Shown here piece after piece: positions 43,543 to 53,418 of a stretch of 64,000 nt of DNA. Where the stretch lies: assembly GCA_963775625.1 (NCBI GenBank), contig CAVZJM010000016.1:62001-126000 (forward strand), in the 5' to 3' direction. How positions within the stretch are numbered: position 1 is the stretch's first letter; each line of letters begins with the position of its first letter. Made by a program: the position numbers and the translations under genes. The DNA is from JAIBJN01 sp963775625 (GTDB taxonomy: Bacteria; Actinomycetota; Thermoleophilia; Gaiellales; Gaiellaceae). The notes under the pieces were generated by a model. It did not search any database. It saw only the letters and a program-made list of their open reading frames with translations, and was not told the origin of the DNA.

Positions 43543-44300
43543 CCGCGAGCGGCAGCGTGACGATCTCTCCGGAGACCGGCGCCACGAACAGGATCTCGTT
43601 CGGTGTCGCGACGGCCGCGATCAGCTCTCCGGGCGCCCAGGCGACCGCACGTCCATTGGGGAAGGTCAGCGCGCGGCGGCCGCCGCTGTCGAAGAAGACG
43701 ACGCCCTGGTCGGTGCGGGCCGCGACCATGCCGGTCGCGCTCACGCGCAGGCCCTCGATGATCTGCGTCGTGAACGAGGGGGCGGAGACCAGCCCGTCGG
43801 TCGTCATGAGCGCCACAATCGCGCTCTCGCCGCGAGCGCACGACGGCCCAGAAGCGCCGTCATCGACCCAGGCGACCTCCTCGAGCGCCGACGGGCGGCC
43901 CAGGAAGCCATCTGCCGACGTCGCTGCGCGACAAGAGGCGGCGTGAACCCCTGTCCGGCAGACGCTTGGAGAGCGCGCCGTCGCGCATGAATGTCAGCCG
44001 TCCGTCCGGTGTCCATGCCGGGCGCACGGCGGCCGGGTAGCCGACGAGGAGCTTTCGTGGTTAGAATGTCGAACCATCGAGTGGCCTTCTGGCAGACCGC
44101 CGACCTGGCCGCCGCCCGGTCGTGGGACGAGCGTTCCCGGGCAAGACCTAGTCGTCTGCGTCGAGCGTGAACCGGCACGGGTTCGGGAGGCCGGGCGGCC
44201 GCTTTGCCCACTCGAGGTCGGGGAGCTGGAGCGCGCGCAGCTTGCAGTCGAACGGCGACCTGTGAGTCAGGAAGAGCCGTCCGGTCGCCCCGGCCCGGCT
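43514..44300 (-). pseudogene. Decayed beta-propeller (TolB-like) gene, second tandem copy
   Basis: Pieces in three frames run in the same order as the adjacent copy. RLFLTHRSPFDCKLRALQLP near 44250 matches that copy's TDESCELRAIELP; AWTPDGRLTFMRDGALSKRL near 44010 matches PAWRPDGALTYFADGAVREW; then EEVAWVDDGASGPSC, and an intact 100-residue end (MALMTTDGLVSAPSFTTQ ... VTLPLAVRDLEWVAP). Several indels separate them. The end overlaps the convergent sigma gene by 29 bases. Likely a pseudogene from tandem duplication. Confidence 0.6.
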
Positions 44301-44315
44301 CGAGCCATTCCGGCC

Positions 44316-45350
44316 TCAGCCAGCTCTCGCGAGCGCCGGCGGACCGGCCTCGCCGCGCCAGGCGAGGTCGTGCGCATCGAGATCGAGCTCGAGCTCCGGC
44401 GGGCCGGGAGCACCCGGATGGTAGACGAAGACGCCTCCCTCGGCGGCGATCGCGACCCACTGCTCGTCGGGCGACCAGGCAACGCGCGGTAGCCGACGAT
44501 CCGGGGCGTGTTCACCTCGCGGCCGGCCTCGATCATGACGAATCCCGGCGCGTCGCGGCCGCCGGTCGACTTCGCGGCGGCATAGCGTCCGCCGGGACTG
44601 GCGCGCAGCTCCGAGAACCCACCAGCGCCGTCGAAGGTGAACTGCATCCAGCTCGCGGCCGTCGTAGATCGCGAGCATGTCCACCCGGCCCTCGGGCCCG
44701 TTCGCCGAGAGAATGGCGGCGAGGCGCCGCTCGTCGAGCCAGGCGGCCTCGCGGACCCGGAAACGGTCGAATCGGGTGGCCAGCTCAACGAACGGGAGTG
44801 TTCGCAGCGCGCGCACGAGGTCTCGCTGCGAGAGGACGACGTCGCCGGACGGCCACTCCCGCACGGCGCCGTCCGCGAAGTAGGTCAGCGCGCCGTCGGG
44901 TCGCCAGGCGGGCGCCTCACCCCGGAACGGCTCTCCGTCCGGGCCGAGGTTCGTCGCGACCTGGATCCGCCCTTGCTCGGACTGGTAGAGCCTGCCGACG
45001 TTGGGATCCGAGTACGGGTCCCAGCCCGAGCCGGCGCCGGAGACCCGCTGCTCGGAGGGGGAGAGGACGAAGCGGCACTCGTCCCAGCCGGGCGCCTCCG
45101 ACCGGCGTCTGGGCGGGCAGCTCGATCGCCCGCAGCTCGCAGCTCTCGTCGGTGTAGTAGAGCGTGCCTGCGAGCTCGTCTTCGAGCGGCATGTAGTTCG
45201 TCGGCCCTCGGGCTCAGTGGTCGGCCGGTCGGCGTCTCGGTCTGGGCGGCCGGCTCGGCCGCGGAGCGCGCTCCGGAGCGCGTCGATGCCGGCCGCGAGC
45301 GCGATCGCCGCAACGACGACCACGACGAGCACGGTGACGCCCCGCCGCAT
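44316..45350 (-). pseudogene. Frameshifted membrane-anchored beta-propeller protein, first tandem copy
   Basis: ATG 45350 begins MRRGVTVLVVVVVAAIALAA, a membrane anchor. The sense then changes frame near 45210 (MPLEDELAGTLYYTDESCEL), near 45085 (WDECRFVLSPSEQRVSG ... FDRFRVREAAWLDERRLAAI), near 44650 (WMQFTFDGAGGFSELRASPG) and near 44490 (VAWSPDEQWVAIAAEGGVFV). WSPDEQWVA- and WRPDG-type motifs mark WD40/TolB-like blades. Four or more single-base indels are required. Confidence 0.65.
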
Positions 45351-45376
45351 GCGACGAGGATACGCCGCGGCGGCGG

Positions 45377-47245
45377 CTACGCGCTCTCGGAGACGACGAG
45401 CTCGAGCCGGGGCTGGTCGAACTCGTCCTTGAACGAGGCGACGACGTCCGGGTCGAACTGCGTGCCGGCGCAGCGCTCGAGCTCGGCGATCGCCCGGTCG
45501 TGGGAGAGGCGGCCGCGGTAGACGCGGTCGGTGGTCATCGCGTCGTAGGCGTCCGCGACGAAGAGGATGCGGGCGCCGAGCGGGATCTCGCCGGCGGCCT
45601 TCTGCTCCGGGTAGCCGTTTCCGTCCCAGCGCTCGTGGTGGTAGAGGACCCACGTCGCGACCGGCTCGACGCCGAGGGAGTCGAGCATCCGATAGCCGAT
45701 CTGCGGATGGCGCTCCAGGACGAGGCGCTCGGCCTCGTTCAGCGGGCCGGGCTTGCGGAGGATCTCCTCCGGGATGGCGAGCTTGCCCAGGTCGTGCAGG
45801 CTGCCGGCGAGGCGGGTGAGCTCGATCGACTCCGAGTCGAGGCCCATCCGCTTGGCGACGCGCGCCGCGAGCTCGCCGACCATGTAGGAGTGGCTGCCGG
45901 TGTACGCGTCGCGGGCGTCGACCGCGTGGGCGAGGCTCGCGGCCGCGCGCAGGCGGGCTGCGCGGTCCGGTCCCTCGGCGAGCCGGCGCAGCTCCGCAAG
46001 CTCGATGACGTCGGGGCGATAGACGCGCACGGTGTTCTTTCCCTGCTCCTTGGCGAGGTAGAGGGCGCTGTCGGCCACGCGGACGAGCTCGGCTCGCTCG
46101 ACCCCGTGCTGCGGGTACGTGGCGAGGCCCGCGGACATGTTCAGCACGTCGCCGACATCGACCTCCGTCTCGGCCATGCGCTCGATGATGGAGCGGGCGA
46201 TCGAGAGGCCCTCGTGCTCATCGCGGCGCGGGAGCAGGAGCGCGAACTCGTCGCCGCCGAGGCGGAAGGCCTCGCCGCCCTGACGTAGGCGGGCCGCCAC
46301 CTGCGCCAGGACCTTGTCGCCGGTCGGGTGGCCGTACCGGTCGTTGACCTGCTTGAAGTTGTCGATGTCGAGCAGGCAGAGCGTGAGCGGAAAGCCCTCG
46401 TCCTGCGCCTTGTCCAGGTCGTGCTGGAGCCGCTCGTGGAAATGGCGGTGGTTGCCGAGCCCGGTGAGCGGGTCGGTGAGCGCCAGGCGCATCGCCTTCA
46501 GCGCGCTGTGCACCGAGCGCTGATAGAGGGCGATGGCGACGAGCGGGCCGACGAGCGCCGTGGCGAGGAAGGGCGACCGCTGCCACAGGACCGCCAGCAT
46601 GAGGCTGACCGAGGCCATGATCGAGAAGGGAACGGCCGTCCAGTAGACCGAGTGCTTGAGGAGGGGCAGGAAGGGCTCGCCCGACCAGCGCGAGATGATG
46701 CCGGCGGTGAGCAGGATGTTGACCGCGTAGAAGGCGCCCGCGGCGAGCAAGACGTCGACGAAGAGGCCGCCGATGCCGTCGCCCGCACCGGTGCCGGCGA
46801 GCGCCGCAGCCGCGGCCGCCGCGCCTCCCGCGAGCGCGTAGACCGCGCTGTTGTACGCGAGCCGGATCGCCGGACGTCGCTGCACGAGCTCGATCGTCGC
46901 CCGGGCGATGAAGCCGATCATGACCGCCGGCGCCCACCCGTAGATGACCGCGGCGCCGACGATGAAGACCGCCGTCAGCGAGACCCCGCCGGACGCGATC
47001 CCCTCGATCGGCACGGGATAGGCCTCGACGAAGGTCGCGGCCGCCACGAGGGCGAACACGCCCAGCATGACGCCGAGCGTCGGGTCGGAGAGACCGAAGA
47101 AGACGACCGCTGCGACGAGGGCCGCGCAGGCCGAGAGGGTGACCGGGAGCAGAAGCGGAAGAAGCCGGGCAGTCTCTCTGGAGACTCCCGGCCTCACCGC
47201 ATCACCCGATGCGCCCTGGGACGAGCGAATCGGACGGAGCTTCAC
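45377..47245 (-). CDS. Membrane-bound GGDEF and HD-GYP domain protein (c-di-GMP turnover)
   Basis: 622 residues: an N-terminal membrane region of about 7 helices (28-245), a GGDEF domain (255-412) with the active motif RLGGDEF (330-334), and an HD-GYP phosphodiesterase domain (430-620) with HD at 483-484 in SLHDLGKLAIP and GYP at 543-545 in HHERWDGNGYPE. Both catalytic signatures are intact. The RxxD inhibitory site normally five residues before GGDEF is absent. The enzyme could both make and degrade c-di-GMP. It is 9 bp after the 30-residue peptide gene on the same strand. Confidence 0.94.
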   Translation of the reverse strand: MKLRPIRSSQGASGDAVRPGVSRETARLLPLLLPVTLSACAALVAAVVFFGLSDPTLGVMLGVFALVAAATFVEAYPVPIEGIASGGVSLTAVFIVGAAVIYGWAPAVMIGFIARATIELVQRRPAIRLAYNSAVYALAGGAAAAAAALAGTGAGDGIGGLFVDVLLAAGAFYAVNILLTAGIISRWSGEPFLPLLKHSVYWTAVPFSIMASVSLMLAVLWQRSPFLATALVGPLVAIALYQRSVHSALKAMRLALTDPLTGLGNHRHFHERLQHDLDKAQDEGFPLTLCLLDIDNFKQVNDRYGHPTGDKVLAQVAARLRQGGEAFRLGGDEFALLLPRRDEHEGLSIARSIIERMAETEVDVGDVLNMSAGLATYPQHGVERAELVRVADSALYLAKEQGKNTVRVYRPDVIELAELRRLAEGPDRAARLRAAASLAHAVDARDAYTGSHSYMVGELAARVAKRMGLDSESIELTRLAGSLHDLGKLAIPEEILRKPGPLNEAERLVLERHPQIGYRMLDSLGVEPVATWVLYHHERWDGNGYPEQKAAGEIPLGARILFVADAYDAMTTDRVYRGRLSHDRAIAELERCAGTQFDPDVVASFKDEFDQPRLELVVSESA

Positions 47246-47254
47246 GAGACTGGC

Positions 47255-47347
47255 TTACCAGTGCCAGCCCTCGGCCTCGCCGAGGAACGACGCGAGGACG
47301 GTGGCCGCAACCAGCAGGTATGCCAGCTTCGACTTCCAATGCAGCAT
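47255..47347 (-). CDS. 30-residue membrane peptide ending in WHW
   Basis: Too short for usual gene finders but well supported: ATG 47347 has GGGAGAG six bases upstream, and the peptide is a plausible small membrane protein with basic N-terminus MLHWKSKLAYL, one hydrophobic helix LLVAATVLASFLG, and a Glu/Trp/His tail ending EGWHW. It ends 9 bp before the GGDEF/HD-GYP gene, suggesting a shared transcript. The WHW ending echoes the HWHW end of the LVIVD protein at 3628. Role unknown. Confidence 0.6.
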   Translation of the reverse strand: MLHWKSKLAYLLVAATVLASFLGEAEGWHW

Positions 47348-47409
47348 CTGATCTCTCCCGTTGATATCGGACGCCTGACGTCCCGAAGTATCCGGACAGG
47401 GGTCGGATC

Positions 47410-47454
47410 GCACATCCCCCGGAAGAGGGATTGCCGGAAATCCCTGCACATCCC
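47410..47454 (-). promoter_or_regulatory. Operator-like array upstream of the 30-residue peptide gene
   Basis: Two copies of GCACATCCC (47410-47418 and 47446-47454) flank an interrupted palindrome AGGGATT-N6-AATCCCT (47426-47445). The array sits about 65-105 bp before the peptide ATG, a position suited to a promoter with activator or repressor sites. No known consensus is matched. Confidence 0.4.
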
Positions 47455-47463
47455 TCATACGGG

Positions 47464-47635
47464 CTAGAGGGTTGATGTGAAATTCCCGCCGCAGCCGGGG
47501 GCGCTTCAGACCAAGCCGGGCACCCACGGTCGTTCGCGGCACGTAGCAGCGCTACGGGCCGCGGGCGAACGTGCTGAGCCGGCGCCGCGTCTGGGGCGTC
47601 AGCCGGCCCGGCGGCATTTCACATCAGGCCTCTAG
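47464..47635 (-). repeat. Structured ~172 bp repeat, divergent copy 8
   Basis: Outer arms CTAGAGGGTTGATGTGAAAT and (as reverse complement) CTAGAGGCCTGATGTGAAAT match except two bases. Inner stems CACGGTCGTTCGCGG / CCGCGGGCGAACGTG and GGCGCTTCAGACC / GGGGCGTCAG-type flank a central hairpin CGTAGC-AGC-GCTACG. Sequence outside the hairpin differs from copies 1-7, but size, layout and the stop-codon contact agree: its end supplies the TAG of the NlpC/P60 gene. Confidence 0.65.
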
Positions 47636-48639
47636 CTGAGGCCGGCCTCGCGGATCGGCCGGCGGCCCCAGGCGAACCGCTGCGCGTACCAGCCGGTGAG
47701 CGTCGTCATCGTCGTCCCCTGCGTGGACGAGTGCACGAACCAGCCGCCGCCTGCGTAGATGCCCATGTGCGAGACCTCGGAGGGCCGGGCGTCTCTCCCG
47801 CGTTCCGCGAAGAAGATGAGATCGCCGGGCCGCAGCCTGGCCCGCCGGACGCGCGCCGACGCGGGCACCTCGCCGGCCATGGCCGAGGCAGTGCGGCCGA
47901 CCAGCACGTCCTGGAGCTGCGGTGCGCCGGGATACGCCTCGACGCGGTAGACACGCCAGGCGAGCCCCGAGCAGTCGAAGCCGCCCCGGGAGGTGACGCC
48001 GAACAGGGTCTGCCGCCGTTCCGAGGTGCCTCCCCAGACGTACGGGAAGCCGACGAAGGAGACGGCGCGTGTCAGGATCCGCCGTTGCCAGGCCGTCAGC
48101 AACGGCAGGTCGAACGTCTCGACGCGGTCCTCCACGTAGGGCACGCTCCAGTCGCTCAGCTGGAGGAGCTTGGCGAAGGAGTAGGCGGCCTCGGCCCGAC
48201 TGGCGGGATCGCGTGGACGCAGCTCGAGCCCGTCGTCCTGGCTCGGGTGGTCGTGACGAAGTCCCAGCATGCGGGCGACAACCTCTGCCCCCAGGGCCTT
48301 CGGCGGCGTGAGGCCTGCCGACCGCACCTCGGCCTGGACGTGGCGGGCGGCGCGAAGGAGGCCGGCGGCCCGGACGAGGGCTCGCTCCAGGCCTCGCATG
48401 CGCACGAGCCGATCCGGGCGGGCCGGTGCCCGCTCGGCGCCGGTCAGCGCGGTCATCGCCCTGGCGAGCGCGCCGGCCGTGAGCGGCTGCTTCGGCCTGA
48501 AGGCGTCGACGGACGGGCCCATCACGCCCTCCCGGACCACGACTCTGATCTGCGGCTGCGCCCAGGACGCGGCCTGGGCCGGCGCCGCCGCTCCCAGCGC
48601 GAGCACTGCAAGCAGCGCAACGACAGCGGCTCGCCTCAT
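47632..48639 (-). CDS. Secreted NlpC/P60 peptidase with S-layer-homology-like N-terminus
   Basis: 335 residues from ATG 48639 with signal peptide MRRAAVVALLAVLALGAAAP. Residues 40-165 hold SLH-like segments (DAFRPKQPLTAGALARAMTA, DPASRAEAAYSFAKLLQLSD). The NlpC/P60 domain (195-330) has nucleophile Cys223 in GGFDCSGLAWRVY and His291 in EVSHMGIYAGGGWFVHSS. Expected to cleave peptidoglycan stem peptides. An alternative start further upstream would run into a structured repeat and is rejected. The stop codon lies in repeat copy 8. Confidence 0.9.
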   Translation of the reverse strand: MRRAAVVALLAVLALGAAAPAQAASWAQPQIRVVVREGVMGPSVDAFRPKQPLTAGALARAMTALTGAERAPARPDRLVRMRGLERALVRAAGLLRAARHVQAEVRSAGLTPPKALGAEVVARMLGLRHDHPSQDDGLELRPRDPASRAEAAYSFAKLLQLSDWSVPYVEDRVETFDLPLLTAWQRRILTRAVSFVGFPYVWGGTSERRQTLFGVTSRGGFDCSGLAWRVYRVEAYPGAPQLQDVLVGRTASAMAGEVPASARVRRARLRPGDLIFFAERGRDARPSEVSHMGIYAGGGWFVHSSTQGTTMTTLTGWYAQRFAWGRRPIREAGLS

Positions 48640-48672
48640 CCCTGCTCTATCGTCGGGCGCGCCGTCGGTCTT

Positions 48673-48839
48673 TAGAGCTCGGTTCAGAATGACGACTCGT
48701 CGCCGGGGTGTCCTGGGCGAGTGCGAGGCAAGGACGCAGGGAGCGCTCGTATTCGAGAATACGGGCGCGACCGAGGACGCGGCATCGCGCCGTCCAGGGC
48801 GGCCCGGCGGCACAGTGCTCATTGTGAATCGAGCTCTTA
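48673..48839 (-). repeat. Structured ~167 bp repeat, copy 6 (reverse orientation)
   Basis: Read on the minus strand: arms TAAGAGCTCGATTCACAATGA and TCATTCTGAACCGAGCTCTA. The core is conserved (CGTCCTCGGTCGCGCC ... GAGCGCTCCCTGCGTCCTTG) but the central hairpin is CGTATT-CTCG-AATACG, two base pairs changed on both sides relative to CGTAGC/GCTACG. It lies between divergent genes, not at a stop codon. Confidence 0.85.
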
Positions 48840-48851
48840 TGCTGTTCTCCC

Positions 48852-49007
48852 GTGGAGCTGGACTGGAGCCCGGAGCCGACACCCGAGGAGCGCGAGGCGC
48901 TCGAGCTGGCTCTGGCGCGCGTCCTCACCGAGCGGGAGGGCCCACGCGGGGCCTGGTGGCGCGAGGGTGTCGAGGAGTCCGTCTCCCCCGACCCGGAGCC
49001 CGACTAA
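48852..49007 (+). CDS. 51-residue protein resembling an acyl-CoA carboxylase epsilon subunit
   Basis: GTG 48852 gives VELDWSPEPTPEEREALELA, then LARVLTEREGPRGAWWREG and an acidic Pro-rich end. The PTPEExxAL helix followed by a W-containing basic turn is the pattern of actinobacterial AccE/PccE subunits that bridge carboxylase alpha and beta chains; both of those chains are encoded in this window. Similarity is by eye over about 30 residues. No strong Shine-Dalgarno is visible. Confidence 0.45.
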   Translation: MELDWSPEPTPEEREALELALARVLTEREGPRGAWWREGVEESVSPDPEPD

Positions 49008-49024
49008 GTAACAGTCTGTTACTT
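49006..49024. terminator. 19-bp perfect palindrome between convergent genes
   Basis: AAGTAACAG-T-CTGTTACTT starts inside the stop codon of the 51-residue gene and ends 9 bp before the dinB stop. AT-rich for this genome. It may act as a bidirectional terminator or a protein site. Confidence 0.4.
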
Positions 49025-49032
49025 GGTCGGGA

Positions 49033-50223
49033 TCAGTCGGGGAGGAGGGGCATGGCGATGCCCGTGTCCCGGCCGAGCAGGACGCCTCGCTTCACGGCGT
49101 TTGCGCCGTAGCGGGCCCGCACCTCGTCCAGCGCGGCGTCGAGCGCGCTCCAGCCGGGCGTCCAGAGCGGAAGCTCGAGCTGGCGCGTTCCCTCGTCGTC
49201 GAGGTTCGTCACGGAGATTCCGACGAGCGTCAGGCCGCGGCGGCGGATCTCGGGCGCGGCGGCGGCGACGAGCTCGCGCAGCGCGCCCAGGATCGTCTGC
49301 GTTTCGGCCGTGGGCCGCGCCATGGTCAGCGAGCGCGTCGCGCGCGAGAAGTCATCGAAGCGCAGGCGGAGCACGACCGTCCGACCGACGCGGTTGGCCT
49401 TCCGCATCCGCCCCGTCACCCGGTCGACGAGACCGACGAGGGTGGCGTCGATCTCCGCCGGCGAGCGCGGCCTGCTGGCCCGCTGCGATCCGATGGAGCC
49501 GCGGCGGCGGCGCGCCCGCACGGGACGGGGATCGCGGTTGTGGGCGAGAGCGTGCAGCTGGCGCCCCGCCGCCCGCCCGACGACCGTGACGAGCGCGGCC
49601 TCCGGAAACTCGGCGACGTCGCTGACCCGGGTGATCCCGAGCCGGCGGAGCCGCCCTGCGGTCACCGGCCCGACCCCCCAGAGCCGCTCGACCGGCAGCG
49701 GATGGAGGAAGGCGAGCTCGCGGTCGGGCGGCACGACGAGCAGGCCGTCGGGCTTGGCCACGCCGCTCGCCACCTTGGCCAGGAACTTCGTCCTCGCCAC
49801 GCCGACGGTGATGGGCAGGCCGACGCGCTCGCGCACCTCCCGTCGCAGCCGGGCCGCGATCTGGAGCGGCGCGCCGGAAAGCCGCTGCATGCCCCGCACG
49901 TCCAGGAACGCCTCGTCGATGGAGAGGCCCTCGACCAGCGGCGTCGTGTCCTCGAACACCCGGAACACGTCCTTGCTCGCCTCGGCGTACGCCGACATCC
50001 GCGGCGGTACGACGATCGCCTGCGGGCAGAGCCGCCGCGCCCGCGAGCCGCTCATTGCGGTCTCGACACCGTAGGCCTTTGCCTCGTAGCTGGCCGCGAG
50101 CACGACGCCCGCGCCGACGATCACGGGTCGCCCGCGGAGCCTCGGGTCGTCACGCTGCTCGACCGACGCGAAGAACGCGTCCAGGTCGGCGTGGAGGATC
50201 GACGCCTCGCCTCGCACGAACAC
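49033..50223 (-). CDS. dinB: DNA polymerase IV (Y-family)
   Basis: Translesion polymerase of 396 residues. Catalytic residues Asp13 (ILHADLDAFFASVEQ) and Asp103/Glu104 (EGLSIDEAFLDV) are present; the helix-hairpin-helix region (RLWGVGPVTAGRLRRLGI) and little-finger domain follow. The clamp-binding peptide QLELPLW is near the C-terminus. ATG 50223 is the first good start. It is 6 bp downstream of the double GNAT gene. Confidence 0.95.
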   Translation of the reverse strand: MFVRGEASILHADLDAFFASVEQRDDPRLRGRPVIVGAGVVLAASYEAKAYGVETAMSGSRARRLCPQAIVVPPRMSAYAEASKDVFRVFEDTTPLVEGLSIDEAFLDVRGMQRLSGAPLQIAARLRREVRERVGLPITVGVARTKFLAKVASGVAKPDGLLVVPPDRELAFLHPLPVERLWGVGPVTAGRLRRLGITRVSDVAEFPEAALVTVVGRAAGRQLHALAHNRDPRPVRARRRRGSIGSQRASRPRSPAEIDATLVGLVDRVTGRMRKANRVGRTVVLRLRFDDFSRATRSLTMARPTAETQTILGALRELVAAAAPEIRRRGLTLVGISVTNLDDEGTRQLELPLWTPGWSALDAALDEVRARYGANAVKRGVLLGRDTGIAMPLLPD

Positions 50224-50229
50224 ATGTTC

Positions 50230-51115
50230 TCATAGCCAGAGCTCGTACGACTGCAGGACGAGCCAGGGGGCGAAGCCCTGGCGGCGCAGGAGCTTGAGAG
50301 CGGGCACGTTGTCCGCTTCCACGGAGAGGCCGAGGATCTCGCCCGGGTGCTCGGTCCAGTAGTCCTCGAGCACCCTCGAGAGGAGGAACCGGCCGACACC
50401 CTGCGAGCGCTCGTGCGCGACGACGCCGATCTGGTAGGCCCAGCGGTCGTTGGGGTCGATGTTCACGAACGCGAGCGGGGCGCCGTCGCGCTCGGCGAGG
50501 TACACCGAGCCCTTTGCGAGGCCCTCCCGCCAAGCGTCATCCGGGAAGACTCCCTCCGGAAAGGTCGAGTGGTAGAGCGCCAGGGCGGGCGTCCAGGTCG
50601 CCGGCGTCTCCGCGGCGCACCTCGACGCCCTCGGGCCCCTCGACGACAGCCCGGTGCTCGTCCGGTGCGAGGCGGAAGACCGCCTTCGCCGCGCCGCGCG
50701 GGTGGAAGCCGTTGTGCTCGAGCAGCAGGCGGCCGGAGACATTTCGGGGCCCGACCGAGCCGACCACGGATCGGCGGCCCTGCTCCACGGCGATCGCCAC
50801 GGAGGCATCGAGCAGCTCGCTGCCGAGCTTCTGCCCGCGGTAGCCGGGAGCGATCAGCGGGCCGAAGAGGTCGGCGTGGCTGAAGGCACGCGGCACCTCG
50901 ACGCCCCCGAAGCCGACCACCCGTCCGTCCTCGATGTCGACGAGCAGCGTGCTCTCGGGCGGCTCGTCCCAGTCGGAGAGCTCGCTCTCGAGCTCGTCCA
51001 GCGAGGCCCAAAGCGGGTTGCCGACCTGCTCCTCCGGTCGGCCGAACGCTCGGCGGGAGAGCTCGAGGACTGCCGGGATGTCCTCCCGGCTGAAGCTACG
51101 CAGGCTGCTGGCCAC
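50230..51115 (-). CDS. Tandem GNAT acetyltransferase, frameshifted between the two domains
   Basis: About 295 residues with two GNAT folds. First domain: FSREDIPAVLELSRRAFGRP, LIAPGYRGQKLGSELLDAS, EHNGFHPRGAAKAVFRL. Second: LALYHSTFPEGVFPDDAWRE, AYQIGVVAHERSQGVGRFLL, VPALKLLRRQGFAP. The frame breaks near 50592: VEVRRGDAGDLDA continues as ALALYHS only if one C of a CCC run is removed. Start overlaps the pgsA end by 20 bases. Mycothiol synthase also has a double GNAT, but the N-terminal sequence here is not convincingly MshD. Confidence 0.8.
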
Positions 51116-51635
51116 GAAGGAGTCGGGGTGCGCTGCGAGCGTAGTCGAGGCCGGAGACCCACGTCAGGATCAGCGCGACGAGCATCGCCCACCACGCCAC
51201 GTCGTCGTCGATCGCTCCCGCGGCCGCGAGGCCGCCGAGGCCGGCGGCCACCGCCTGGGCCCAGGTCTTGAGCTTGCCGAGGTCGCGGGCGCCGATGACG
51301 ACGCCGCGCTCGAGCGCCGCGAGCCGAAGCCCCGTGACGAGGAACTCGCGAACGATCACTGCCGCGACCATCCAGGCCGGGAGCACCCGGCCGACGAGCA
51401 TGATCAGCGCGGTCATCACGAGGAGCTTGTCGGCGACCGGGTCGAGGATGCGCCCGAGGTCGGACGTGCGGTTGTTCCGCCGGGCCCACCAGCCGTCCAC
51501 CCAGTCGGTCGACATCGCCACCGCGAACACCGCCGTCGCCCAGTAGTCGTGGTTCGGAAAATTCCACGCGAAGAGGACGATCACGACCGGGACCGCGGCC
51601 GCTCTGGCGACCGTCAGGTGGTCGGCGAAGGTCAT
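51096..51635 (-). CDS. pgsA: CDP-diacylglycerol-glycerol-3-phosphate 3-phosphatidyltransferase
   Basis: Membrane enzyme of phosphatidylglycerol synthesis. In 179 residues from ATG 51635, the CDP-alcohol phosphotransferase motif DG-x2-AR-x8-G-x3-D-x3-D is complete: Asp47, Gly48, Ala51, Arg52, Gly61, Asp65 and Asp69 in DWVDGWWARRNNRTSDLGRI. About five membrane helices. Divergent from the biotin carboxylase gene; starts are 19 bp apart. Confidence 0.93.
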   Translation of the reverse strand: MTFADHLTVARAAAVPVVIVLFAWNFPNHDYWATAVFAVAMSTDWVDGWWARRNNRTSDLGRILDPVADKLLVMTALIMLVGRVLPAWMVAAVIVREFLVTGLRLAALERGVVIGARDLGKLKTWAQAVAAGLGGLAAAGAIDDDVAWWAMLVALILTWVSGLDYARSAPRLLRGQQPA

Positions 51636-51654
51636 GGGGGCAGAATACGCCGAC

Positions 51655-53414
<1,760 letters not shown>

Positions 53415-53418
<4 letters not shown>

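Noticed and set aside
50208..50226. GAACATGTTC at the dinB start as an SOS box
   Set aside because: The actinobacterial LexA site needs GAAC-N4-GTTC; here the spacer is two bases and the dyad overlaps the start codon itself.
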